Made by a program: the position numbers and the translations under genes. Positions 35,290-42,999 of a stretch of 64,000 nucleotides of DNA are shown here, in pieces. Source of the stretch: Achromobacter sp. B7 (GTDB lineage Bacteria; Pseudomonadota; Gammaproteobacteria; Burkholderiales; Burkholderiaceae_B); NCBI RefSeq assembly GCF_003600685.1, contig NZ_CP032084.1:6076001-6140000 (forward strand), in the 5' to 3' direction. The notes under the pieces are model-generated. The model had not been told where the DNA came from and made no database searches. It was given only the letters and a program-made list of their open reading frames with translations. Every line of letters begins with the position of its first letter. Position 1 is the stretch's first letter.

Positions 35290-37230
35290 CTAGACCGCGG
35301 GCCGGCGTCCCATGCGGGGCTTGAAGCGGGCGACTTCGCCGCGCTGCAGGGTCGACAGGACCAGCTCCGACATCATGTTGATCGACACATGGCGCGCGAA
35401 AAACTGTTCAAGCACGGCGCCAAACAAATACGGGCTGATGCCGGAGAAGGCCGCCTCGTCCACTTGCAGCGCGATGCGCACGCCGCGCCCATGGACGATG
35501 GGACCCGGCACCGGCAAGCGGTGATACACGGGCTTGGCGCTGACGTGCCGCAGCCCGGAGATGTGCTTGCGCACCACCGGATCGGCCAGGTTGCCGTACA
35601 CGTGCAGCATCTCGCGCAGCGTTTGCGCACCCTGCTCTGTGTCCAGGTCCGTCAGGCTCAGGTAGTTCAGCCCCAAGTGGCTGATCAGGTGCCAGGTGGC
35701 GGCGTTCTCGGCCAGCGCCGCACAGGGGCGCGTGGGGCCGTGCAGCACCTTCACCGCGCGCACGGGCGCCGACACGCGCAGCGTCATGTCGGTGTCGGTG
35801 CCCAGCGGCAGCAGCATCGCCAGGTCCCGATTGGTGCATAGCGTTTCCAGCGACACATGGCGCAGCTGGCCGGAGAACGGCGCTTCGTGGCGGTCCACCA
35901 GCGACAGGAACACTTCACTGCCGGTGTAGCCGGTGCGCGTGCCGTTGCGCTGCGCGGTGTCCGAGATCAGCCGGGGCTCGCGGCGCACGGAGTAGTACGC
36001 GCCGTAGTCGTCCGGATCGCTGCCCAAGGACCCGTAGAACGGACGGAACTCCTGCTCTTGTTGCTGCGCCGACGCGTGCCCGGTGACCCGCGTCACGCCG
36101 AACACTTCATAGTCCAGCGGGCGGCTGCGATCCACCACCACGTGATATTCCGACGTGCGCGGCGTGATCGCCACTCGATCGGCGCGCTTGGGAAACAGGT
36201 TGATGACGGGCGCGCAATGCAGCGCAAGATTGGCGGCGGAGATCGCGCCTTCCATTTCCGGGGCGGCCACCGAGAACAGGAAGGTCAGATCGAATGCGCG
36301 GGTCTCGCGTGGGGTGGATGAGACCGGCAGCGCGCCGCCGGCGCCCGCATCCGATGCGGACCTCGGCCCCGTTTTCAATCCCGCCTTCAAGCCATTCACG
36401 CTGAAGAACAGATAGCGCTGCGCAAAGGCAAAGTACTCCTGTAGCAAGCGATAGCCCTGGAATACGCGCGCATCGCCCGGCAGCAGCGCCTGGTCGTCGG
36501 CAAAACCTTCATGCCGCACCGCGTCTGCCGGCAGCTTGTTGATCCACGCCACCGGCCGGGCCGTGTCGTGGCCCAGCACTGCCACCGTGTGCCCCATCAG
36601 CACTTCCAGCAGGCGCTGCATCTGCAAATCCTGCCCGTGCAGATGGAACACCAGTTGGTCCAGGTCCAGGTCTTCCAGCCGCTGCCCGCCGCCGATTTCG
36701 ATCCGTATGCGCAATGCGCTCAACACGCGCGCGGCGCGGCCGCCAAGGCCCAGCCGCGCCAACGGCAAGTCTTGCGGAGCCGCGGTGAAGTCGGCGTGAG
36801 TGACTTGCAGCGGCCACAAGCGCACGGCGTGCCCGGTCGTGAATTCGCACGGCGTCTGCTCGCCACGCGGTACACGGCCGCGCAGCAGCGTGCCGCGCGG
36901 CAATTCGAAGCCACCAGCCAAGGTGCCCTCGTTCATGCTGGGTGCAAACTGCACGATCGCCATCGACGGCGTGGGCGCCAGATAGTTCGGGTACACCACT
37001 TCCAGCAAGCGCTGCGAGAAGCGCGGAAACTCCGCGTCCATCTTCATCTGGATGCGCGCCGTCAGAAAGCTGAAGCCTTCCAGCAGGCGCTCGACGTAAG
37101 GGTCGGCCACTTCCGTCGCGTTCATGCCCAGCCGCCCCGCGACCTTGGGATGCGCCTGCGCGAATTCCGCCCCCAGCTCACGCAGATACACGAGCTCGCG
37201 GTTGTAGTAGTCCAGCAAGCGCGCGTCCAT
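35290..37230 (-). CDS. tssF: type VI secretion system baseplate subunit TssF
   Basis: A 646-residue baseplate protein. The N-terminus LLDYYNRELVYLRELGAEFAQAHPKVAGRLGM followed by DPYVERLLEGFSFLTARIQMKMDAEFPRFSQ is diagnostic (VasA/ImpG family). Further matches are LNYLSLTDLD near residue 520 and the conserved C-terminal IPYLFGAVLEQFFARHVSINM-like block. ATG 37230 abuts the tssE stop with a 1-bp overlap. It pairs with TssG to form the wedge that docks on TssK. Confidence 0.96.
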   Translation of the reverse strand: MDARLLDYYNRELVYLRELGAEFAQAHPKVAGRLGMNATEVADPYVERLLEGFSFLTARIQMKMDAEFPRFSQRLLEVVYPNYLAPTPSMAIVQFAPSMNEGTLAGGFELPRGTLLRGRVPRGEQTPCEFTTGHAVRLWPLQVTHADFTAAPQDLPLARLGLGGRAARVLSALRIRIEIGGGQRLEDLDLDQLVFHLHGQDLQMQRLLEVLMGHTVAVLGHDTARPVAWINKLPADAVRHEGFADDQALLPGDARVFQGYRLLQEYFAFAQRYLFFSVNGLKAGLKTGPRSASDAGAGGALPVSSTPRETRAFDLTFLFSVAAPEMEGAISAANLALHCAPVINLFPKRADRVAITPRTSEYHVVVDRSRPLDYEVFGVTRVTGHASAQQQEQEFRPFYGSLGSDPDDYGAYYSVRREPRLISDTAQRNGTRTGYTGSEVFLSLVDRHEAPFSGQLRHVSLETLCTNRDLAMLLPLGTDTDMTLRVSAPVRAVKVLHGPTRPCAALAENAATWHLISHLGLNYLSLTDLDTEQGAQTLREMLHVYGNLADPVVRKHISGLRHVSAKPVYHRLPVPGPIVHGRGVRIALQVDEAAFSGISPYLFGAVLEQFFARHVSINMMSELVLSTLQRGEVARFKPRMGRRPAV

Positions 37231-37817
37231 CAGAGCCCACCCAGATCGCGCAGATCCATGTGGCCGCTTTCCAGATCGATGTCGGTACGGAACAGGAACT
37301 CAAGCGGGTGTGGCACGCACCACAGCATGCCCCGTATCTCCAGGCTGAGCACATTGTGATGTTCGAGCGTGCCCGTGTCCGTTACGCAGCGCACCTCGAC
37401 CGAGGAATCCAGGATGCGCGGCTCAAACGCGGATATCGCATCGCGTATGGACTCTTCGACGTCGATCCAGTCGATCTCCGACATACGCTTGCCGGCCATC
37501 GCGCGCACGCCGAAATTCACGGTCGATGTGGCAACCTGACGATGCGCCGACAAGTCCTGCGAGGTCTGCAAGTTAACGGTATTGAGCAGCCAGCGCAGAT
37601 CCCGCAACACCGCCGCGCGCAGCTGCTCATGCGTGAGCATGGCGCTGTCGCGAGGTTCTTCGCGACGCGTGGGGTCGTTGTCCATCAAGCGGTCCAGCAA
37701 CGACGGCTGCAGGCGATCCCGCATGGCGCGCCGCGTACGCTCGGCAGGCGCACTTTGCGCGCTCTGCGAGCCTTGCACGGCCGGCTTCCAGCGGGCGGTG
37801 TCGTCGGCGTGGCCCAT
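37230..37817 (-). CDS. tssE: type VI secretion system baseplate subunit TssE
   Basis: A 195-residue gp25-like (lysozyme-related, inactive) baseplate protein. Residues about 45-190 contain MRDRLQPSLLDRLMDN, the VLRDLRWLLNT segment, and VNFGVRAMAGKRMSEIDWIDVEESIRDAISAFEPRI, typical of the family. The extra 40 N-terminal residues are polar. The start is ATG 37817 (MGHADD), overlapping the tagJ stop as TGATG; the frame stays open further upstream only as antisense noise. Its stop shares one base with the tssF start. Confidence 0.93.
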   Translation of the reverse strand: MGHADDTARWKPAVQGSQSAQSAPAERTRRAMRDRLQPSLLDRLMDNDPTRREEPRDSAMLTHEQLRAAVLRDLRWLLNTVNLQTSQDLSAHRQVATSTVNFGVRAMAGKRMSEIDWIDVEESIRDAISAFEPRILDSSVEVRCVTDTGTLEHHNVLSLEIRGMLWCVPHPLEFLFRTDIDLESGHMDLRDLGGL

Positions 37818-38671
37818 CACGCGAACTCCACGCTGCGCAGGTCCAGCAGTGCGAACTCGCCCGCGTCGGTCAGCCACATCTTCTGGCCCACGCCCGCGTA
37901 GGTGTCGGCATACAACGGCCGCCACTCCGTCACGCGCCCCAGCTTGACGGGATCGGGCTGGTCGATCATGCGTGCGCCCGGCGCCGGCGGGTAACGGGCC
38001 GGCACCAGGCCTTGCAGCGTACGGCCGCCCACCAGTTCGATCTCGGCGCGCGACCACACCAGATCGCACAGCCCCTCGGGGGCCAGCAGGCGCAAGCATT
38101 TAAGCGCCGTGAAGGGCAGCCACACGTAGCGCCCCGCGCCCAGGAACTCGAACACCGGCCCCAGGCGGCTGTCGCCGTCGCACATCCACTGGAACGGCAG
38201 TGGGGTATCCTGCCCCACCCCCTGCACACCCCCTCGCCCAACCCCCTGCATAACGCCTTGCACGGTGCCCCCGCGCGCATCGGCGTCCTGCAGGGCGCGG
38301 GAACGCTGCTCGGCGACCTCGTCCTTCGGACCCTGCCCGTCCCGATGCAGCGCCGACAGCAGGGCCTGCATCCACGCATCAGGCTCGCTCAACATGACGG
38401 GCTCGCCGTCGCCCGCCAGCACCGCCTCGCGCTCGCGCTCCGCCGCGATGGCGCTGGCATACAGCGCGACCGTCGGCCGCGCCTGCGCACTCAGCGCGCC
38501 ACACACGCTGAGCTGTTCAGCGGCACGAGCCCAGTCTCCCTGCACCACCAACAGTTGGAACAGTTGCGCGCGCAAGTCCGCATCAGCCGGTCGGCGGCGA
38601 ATCTGCGCCTGCACTTCGTCCAGCTGGCCGGACAGGCTGATCGCGCCGAATGGAACGGCAACCATAGACAT
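37817..38671 (-). CDS. tagJ: T6SS accessory protein TagJ (ImpE/SciE)
   Basis: A 284-residue cytoplasmic protein. The N-terminus LSGQLDEVQAQIRRRPADADLRAQLFQLLVVQGDWARAAEQL is a TPR-like ImpE signature; the C-terminal domain includes FEFLGAGRYVWLPF and VGQKMWLTD. In Pseudomonas TagJ binds TssB and tunes ClpV recruitment to the sheath. An unusual Gly/Val/Gln-rich insert (about 140-156) comes from a duplicated 24-bp DNA unit at 38207-38254. It sits between hcp and tssE, 12 bp after hcp. Confidence 0.9.
   Translation of the reverse strand: MSMVAVPFGAISLSGQLDEVQAQIRRRPADADLRAQLFQLLVVQGDWARAAEQLSVCGALSAQARPTVALYASAIAAEREREAVLAGDGEPVMLSEPDAWMQALLSALHRDGQGPKDEVAEQRSRALQDADARGGTVQGVMQGVGRGGVQGVGQDTPLPFQWMCDGDSRLGPVFEFLGAGRYVWLPFTALKCLRLLAPEGLCDLVWSRAEIELVGGRTLQGLVPARYPPAPGARMIDQPDPVKLGRVTEWRPLYADTYAGVGQKMWLTDAGEFALLDLRSVEFA
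38207..38254. repeat. duplicated 24-bp unit inside tagJ
   Basis: Two imperfect tandem copies (38207-38230 and 38231-38254) share the core ACCCCCTGCA and about 17 of 24 bases. On the coding strand they give the two VQGVG-type repeats in the TagJ insert. Confidence 0.65.
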
Positions 38672-38683
38672 CGTGGCCCCGCC

Positions 38684-39169
38684 CTAGCCGACTTCCTTGT
38701 TCTGCTTGATGTCCCAAGCCACCAGGCTTTCAGCTCCCTTGCCGCCCTTCTCCGTCTGTTCCCAGTACTGCTGCTTGACCTTGGCCGCCTGGAAAGCGTA
38801 GTTCACCACCACGCCCTCGGCGCTGCGGTCACCAGAGATCTGCACCGAGGACACCAGCACGTCTTCCAGCGTGATCTTGGAATATTCGATCTGCTCGCCG
38901 CCCGCCTTGCAAAGCGACAGCTCGATCTTGCCCAGGTGCTTGCCGCTGGCGCAGTGCTTCATCACGGCGGGCGACGCCTTGTCGATGCGCGCCACCACGT
39001 GCAGGTCGTTGAAGCTTGCCTTGCCGGCCCCCAGGCCGCCGCCGCTGGCCAGGTTGCCCGGCTGCGTCGCGCCCCACGAGAAGGACACGATATCCGTCCA
39101 GTCCTTATGGTTGGCGTCTTTGGATTCACCGTTGGCGCCATCGATTTTCATGAACATATCCACAGCCAC
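38684..39169 (-). CDS. tssD: type VI secretion system tube protein Hcp (TssD)
   Basis: A 161-residue protein that stacks as hexameric rings forming the secreted inner tube and can carry small effectors. MAVDMFMKIDGANGESKDANHKDWTDIVSFSWG is the Hcp1-family N-terminus; SGKHLGKIELSLCKAGG and YSKITLEDVLVSSVQISG follow. There is no C-terminal extension, so it is not an evolved Hcp carrying a toxin. It lies 50 bp after tssC and 12 bp before tagJ. Confidence 0.97.
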   Translation of the reverse strand: MAVDMFMKIDGANGESKDANHKDWTDIVSFSWGATQPGNLASGGGLGAGKASFNDLHVVARIDKASPAVMKHCASGKHLGKIELSLCKAGGEQIEYSKITLEDVLVSSVQISGDRSAEGVVVNYAFQAAKVKQQYWEQTEKGGKGAESLVAWDIKQNKEVG

Positions 39170-39219
39170 ATCTGTCTCCTGAAGTTATCGGGCGCGGCTG
39201 CGCCCATCTTGTCTGACGC

Positions 39220-40722
39220 TCAGCCTTCGTTCTGCTTGAGCGAAGGCAGCTTGGACACCAACCGCAGCGACACCGTCAGCCCTTCCAACTGATAGTGCGG
39301 CCGCAGGAAAAACTTGGCGGAGTAATAGCCCGGGTTGTCTTCGATTTCCTGCACCTGCACCTCGGCCGCCGCCAAGGGCTTGCGCGCCTTGGTTTCCTGC
39401 GACGAGTTCACCGGGTCACCATCCACGTAATTCATGATCCAGTCGTTCAGCCAACGCTCCATGTCGTCGCGTTCGCGGAATGAGCCGATCTTGTCGCGCA
39501 CGATGCACTTCAGGTAATGCGCAAACCGGCAGCACGCAAACAGGTACGGCAGGCGCGCGGCCAGCTTGGCATTGGCCGATGCGTCGGCCTCGTAGTACTC
39601 GTGTGGCTTTTGCAGCGACTGCGCGCCGATGAAGGCAGCGAAGTCGGAATTCTTGCGATGCACCAGCGGCATGAAGCCGTTCTTGGCCAGCTCGGCCTCG
39701 CGCCGATCGCTGATCGCGATTTCCGTCGGGCACTTCATGTCCACGCCGCCGTCATCGCTGGGAAAACTGTGGCACGGCAGGTTTTCCACCGCGCCGCCAG
39801 ACTCCACGCCCCGGATCGACGTGCACCAGCCGTACAACTTGAACGAGCGGTTCACGTTTGCCGCCATCGCATACGCCGAGTTGGCCCAGGTGTAGCGGTC
39901 GTGGTTGGCGCCGTCGGTGTCTTCTTCAAAGTCGAATTCATCCACCGGATTCGTGCGCGCGCCATACGGCAGGCGTGCCAGAAAGCGCGGCATCGCCAGC
40001 CCGATATAGCGCGAATCCTCGGACTCGCGCAGGCTGCGCCACGCGGCGTATTCGGTGTTGGTGAAGATCTTGGTCAGGTCGCGCGGGTTGGCCAGCTCCT
40101 GCCACGAATCCATCTGCATCACATTGGGCGATGCACCCGCAATGAAGGGGCAATGCGCGGCGGATGAGATCTTGGCGATCTCACCCAGCAGCTCCACATC
40201 CGGCGGGCTGTGGTCGAAGTGGTAATCGCCCACCAGGCAGCCGATCGGCTCGCCGCCGAATTGGCCATACTCTTCTTCATACACGCGCTTGAAGATGGGG
40301 CTTTGGTCCCAGCCCACGCCCTTGTGGCGCTTGAGCGTGCGCCCCAGTTCCGCCTTGGAAATACTCATCACGCGGATCTTCAACAGCTCGTCGGTTTCGG
40401 TGTTGGTGACCAGGTAATGCAGGCCCCGCCACGCGCCTTCCAGCTGTTGGAATTCGGGATGGTGCATCACGCGGTTGATCTGCTCGGACAGCTTGCGATC
40501 AATCTCGGCGATGATCGCCTGGATGGTGCGGTAGGCGTCGGACGACAGGCCGACGCCGCTGTTCTCAAGCGCCTGATGCGCCAGGGTGCGCACGGCGTGT
40601 TCCACCGCCTCGCGCGCCTGCTCGGTCTTGGGTTTGAATTCTTTCTTCAGGAGCGCGGACAGGTCGTCGGCTTCCAGGGTATCGACAGCGCGCGCGTCGG
40701 CGCGTTTGGCCACTGCGGTCAT
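39220..40722 (-). CDS. tssC: type VI secretion system contractile sheath large subunit TssC
   Basis: A 500-residue protein that co-assembles with TssB into the contractile sheath around the Hcp tube. The text LEGAWRGLHYLVTNTETDELLKIRVMSISKAELGRTLKRHKGVGWDQS, the HFDHSPPDVELL block, RFLARLPYG and the C-terminal YSAKFFLRPHYQLEGLTVSLRLVSKLP are hallmarks of the VipB family. It begins 31 bp after tssB. Confidence 0.97.
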   Translation of the reverse strand: MTAVAKRADARAVDTLEADDLSALLKKEFKPKTEQAREAVEHAVRTLAHQALENSGVGLSSDAYRTIQAIIAEIDRKLSEQINRVMHHPEFQQLEGAWRGLHYLVTNTETDELLKIRVMSISKAELGRTLKRHKGVGWDQSPIFKRVYEEEYGQFGGEPIGCLVGDYHFDHSPPDVELLGEIAKISSAAHCPFIAGASPNVMQMDSWQELANPRDLTKIFTNTEYAAWRSLRESEDSRYIGLAMPRFLARLPYGARTNPVDEFDFEEDTDGANHDRYTWANSAYAMAANVNRSFKLYGWCTSIRGVESGGAVENLPCHSFPSDDGGVDMKCPTEIAISDRREAELAKNGFMPLVHRKNSDFAAFIGAQSLQKPHEYYEADASANAKLAARLPYLFACCRFAHYLKCIVRDKIGSFRERDDMERWLNDWIMNYVDGDPVNSSQETKARKPLAAAEVQVQEIEDNPGYYSAKFFLRPHYQLEGLTVSLRLVSKLPSLKQNEG

Positions 40723-40753
40723 GGCATTCTCCGAAAAGCGATTCCAGCGGAAA

Positions 40754-41302
40754 CTAGGCGGCCGGGTCCGTGCCGGCGGGGTCGGATGCGGGTGGGGCTT
40801 CCGGCTTGGGCGCCGCCGCTAGCGCGTTCATCAGCGCCGGGTTCTTGAGCACGTTGCCGATCAGTTCCTCGGCGCCCGTCTTGCCGTCCATGTAGGTCAG
40901 CAGGTTGGCCAGCTGGGTCCGTGCGCTTAACAGCTCGTTCAGCGCGCCAACCTTCTTGGCAACGGTGGCCGGCGAAAAGTCATCGATGCTCTCGAACGTG
41001 ATGTCCACGTTCAAGTTGCCTTCGCCGGTCAGCGTGTTCTCGACCTGGAATGCCGCGCGCGGTTGGATCGAGCGCATGCGTTCATCGAAGTTGTCGATAT
41101 CGATATCCAGGAACTTGCGCTCGCCCACTTCCGGCTGGGGCGTTTCGGACTTGCCGGCCAGGTCGGCCAGCACGCCCATCACAAAGGGCAGCTGGATTTT
41201 GCGCTCGGCGCCGTAGATCTCCACGTCGTACTCGATCTGGACACGCGGCGCGCGGTTTCTGGCGATGAACTTCTGGCCGCTTCCTTTCAGGCTGGTCGCC
41301 AT
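40754..41302 (-). CDS. tssB: type VI secretion system contractile sheath small subunit TssB
   Basis: A 182-residue sheath partner of TssC (VipA family). GSGQKFIARNRAPRVQIEYDVE leads into IQLPFVMGVLADLAG, followed by KFLDIDIDNFDERM and TFESIDDFSPATVAKKVGALNELLSARTQLANLLTYMDGK. The C-terminal tail is Ala/Pro-rich. It lies 41 bp after tssA in the same transcript. Confidence 0.97.
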   Translation of the reverse strand: MATSLKGSGQKFIARNRAPRVQIEYDVEIYGAERKIQLPFVMGVLADLAGKSETPQPEVGERKFLDIDIDNFDERMRSIQPRAAFQVENTLTGEGNLNVDITFESIDDFSPATVAKKVGALNELLSARTQLANLLTYMDGKTGAEELIGNVLKNPALMNALAAAPKPEAPPASDPAGTDPAA

Positions 41303-41343
41303 GGTGTTGTCTCCTCTTGTTGGTCTCTGGGGGCTGCGCCGCG

Positions 41344-42459
41344 CTACGAATCCGGCCGGCTGTCGGTGTCACGCGGCAGCCAGGCCTCGAATTGCTCGAG
41401 GCCCTGGGGCGCCAGGTTCTTGATGATGTCGTGAAAGCTCAACGGAATAAGCTGTTGGGTGCGTCGAATGAGATACGGCGCCGGATGCCCGGGCTCGTTG
41501 GCTTCGAAGTACGCGCACACCTTGCTCAACATGGCCATGGCGTCATCGCGCGACTGGATGCGGGCGTCCTGCCAGCGCACGCCGGCATGCGTGGCGGCAA
41601 GGCCCCGCGCTGTGTCCGCCGACTGCCCGGCTTCGTCTTGATGATCGCCTTGCTGCGCGCCAGGCCCATGGCCGCTGCCGGCGCTGGTCGTGTGCGCCTC
41701 GGCAGCCATTCCAGACGCGTCCGCAGAGGTCTGCTGACCGTCGCGCGCGGCGTCCAACACAACGTTCAACGTGCGCAAGACTGCGCTGTAATCCGGCGTC
41801 CACGTGGCGCCCAGTTTGTCCGTCACCAACTTCTGGATGCGTCGCAACGCATCGCATGCGGCGGCCAGCGCCAGCACATCGGCGTCGCGTTGCGCCCAGG
41901 CCTCACGCAGGCGCGCCACCACACGGGGACGGCCTCCCGGATAGCAGTCGGCGTCCTGGCGGCTGCCATCCAGCAGCGCCTCGGTATCACGCAGCGAGAG
42001 CTGCCCATGCACACCATTGACCAGGCTGGCCGAGCGCACGCTGCGCGCGCAGCCCTGCATATCGCCGAACGCGGCCAAGGCGTTCATGCGCGGCATGGGG
42101 TCGTCCTCGCCCACGCTATCCAGGCGCGGATGCACGGGTTCCCAATAGCGTTCAAGGGTGTCGACGGCCAGCGCCAGACCGTCCGCGTAGCCGGGTATCC
42201 CGCGGATCTCGGTCCAGGCACAGGTCAACAGGCTGATCACGCGCAGGTCTCGCGTGCGCTCAAGCAAGGCACGGGCCAGGCGTTCGACCTCGCGCCAGTC
42301 GGGCGGCTGCGCAGCGATGATGGTCGAGCCGAACTGCTGTTCGTCCCGGCCGGCCGCGGCTTGCTGCAACTGCAGAAAGTCAGCGTCGTATTCGAGGTCT
42401 TCCCCGCAGGGCAGACGTGAATCGAGTGTATTGAGGATATCGGCGAAGTCCATAGTCAT
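41344..42459 (-). CDS. tssA: type VI secretion system cap/assembly protein TssA
   Basis: A 371-residue cytoplasmic protein. The N-terminal ImpA domain (about 1-125) shows SRLPCGEDLEYDADFLQLQ and VISLLTCAWTEIRGIPGYADGLALAVDTLERYWEPVHP. The C-terminal end contains RRTQQLIPLSFHDIIKNLAPQGLEQFEAWLP. TssA proteins prime baseplate and tail polymerisation. The start may be ATG 42459 (MTMDF) or ATG 42453. First gene of the long minus-strand tss operon. Confidence 0.93.
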   Translation of the reverse strand: MTMDFADILNTLDSRLPCGEDLEYDADFLQLQQAAAGRDEQQFGSTIIAAQPPDWREVERLARALLERTRDLRVISLLTCAWTEIRGIPGYADGLALAVDTLERYWEPVHPRLDSVGEDDPMPRMNALAAFGDMQGCARSVRSASLVNGVHGQLSLRDTEALLDGSRQDADCYPGGRPRVVARLREAWAQRDADVLALAAACDALRRIQKLVTDKLGATWTPDYSAVLRTLNVVLDAARDGQQTSADASGMAAEAHTTSAGSGHGPGAQQGDHQDEAGQSADTARGLAATHAGVRWQDARIQSRDDAMAMLSKVCAYFEANEPGHPAPYLIRRTQQLIPLSFHDIIKNLAPQGLEQFEAWLPRDTDSRPDS

Positions 42460-42999
42460 TGCTTAGATGCCTGGGGATGCTGCCTGGAACCAACCACTAC
42501 GCTCCGCGCTGCTTCACGGAAGGGAGAATTCTAGGCAGGTCTTTCTGTATGCAACGGACAACTCACAACTTCAGATTTTTCTTACAGAAACCTAACAAGC
42601 CACTAAACAAATGCACACTTCTCGCCCTGCTACGTTGATGTTTTGACATATTCCTTACGTGATACGGGCCAACCTGCAAGTGTTGTTACGGAAGCGTAAA
42701 AAACACAAAAGCATGTGATCGCGCTTCGTACCCGCTTTGCGCGGTGCCTACAATCGGCGCTCACGCTGGCAGCAGACCGGCGCGTAAACAGATTCACGAG
42801 ACAGACGTCCCCGGCATCGGCGTTTTTCGCTTTACGCTTTTTGCACGGCGGCGCCCGCCCTTTGCAAGCGGCCCCAGTGTGGCCGGCCATCCCATTGCAG
42901 TCGTTACGACGCGCGCCGTTTGCGCGTCCGGTGCATCCCAACCCAGCAAGCGCAGCAGCAGCAGCAGCAGCAGTTGAATTCTCATAAGGAGACGATGAG
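42460..42999. promoter_or_regulatory. AT-rich T6SS control region between tssA and vgrG
   Basis: 540 bp without a supportable gene, separating the divergent main tss operon and vgrG module. The part from about 42540 to 42715 is markedly AT-rich against its surroundings. A minus-strand pair GTTGCA / TAGAAT (-10 at 42533-42528, spacer 16) could serve tssA. On the plus strand TACAAT (42749-42754) with a weak TTCGTA (42725-42730) could serve vgrG, which would leave a 240-nt leader ending in a (CAG)7 tract. All of these are low-confidence by-eye matches. Confidence 0.45.
42953..42973 (+). repeat. (CAG)7 tract in the vgrG leader
   Basis: Seven perfect CAG units end 12 bp upstream of the vgrG ribosome-binding site AAGGAG (42986-42991). 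Such tracts can change length by slippage, and this one lies in the untranslated leader where it could alter mRNA folding near the start codon. Confidence 0.85.

Noticed and set aside
38100..38687. Overlapping frames around the tagJ insert as separate genes
   Set aside because: They are shadows of tagJ; TagJ family features continue on both sides of the insert in one frame.
42643..42648. Perfect TTGACA in the tssA-vgrG gap
   Set aside because: No acceptable -10 box lies 15-19 bp downstream, so it was not called as a promoter.
42715..42987. Short plus-strand frames in the tssA-vgrG gap, one ending in a serine run
   Set aside because: No ribosome-binding site and no similarity; the serine run is just the CAG tract read in another frame.
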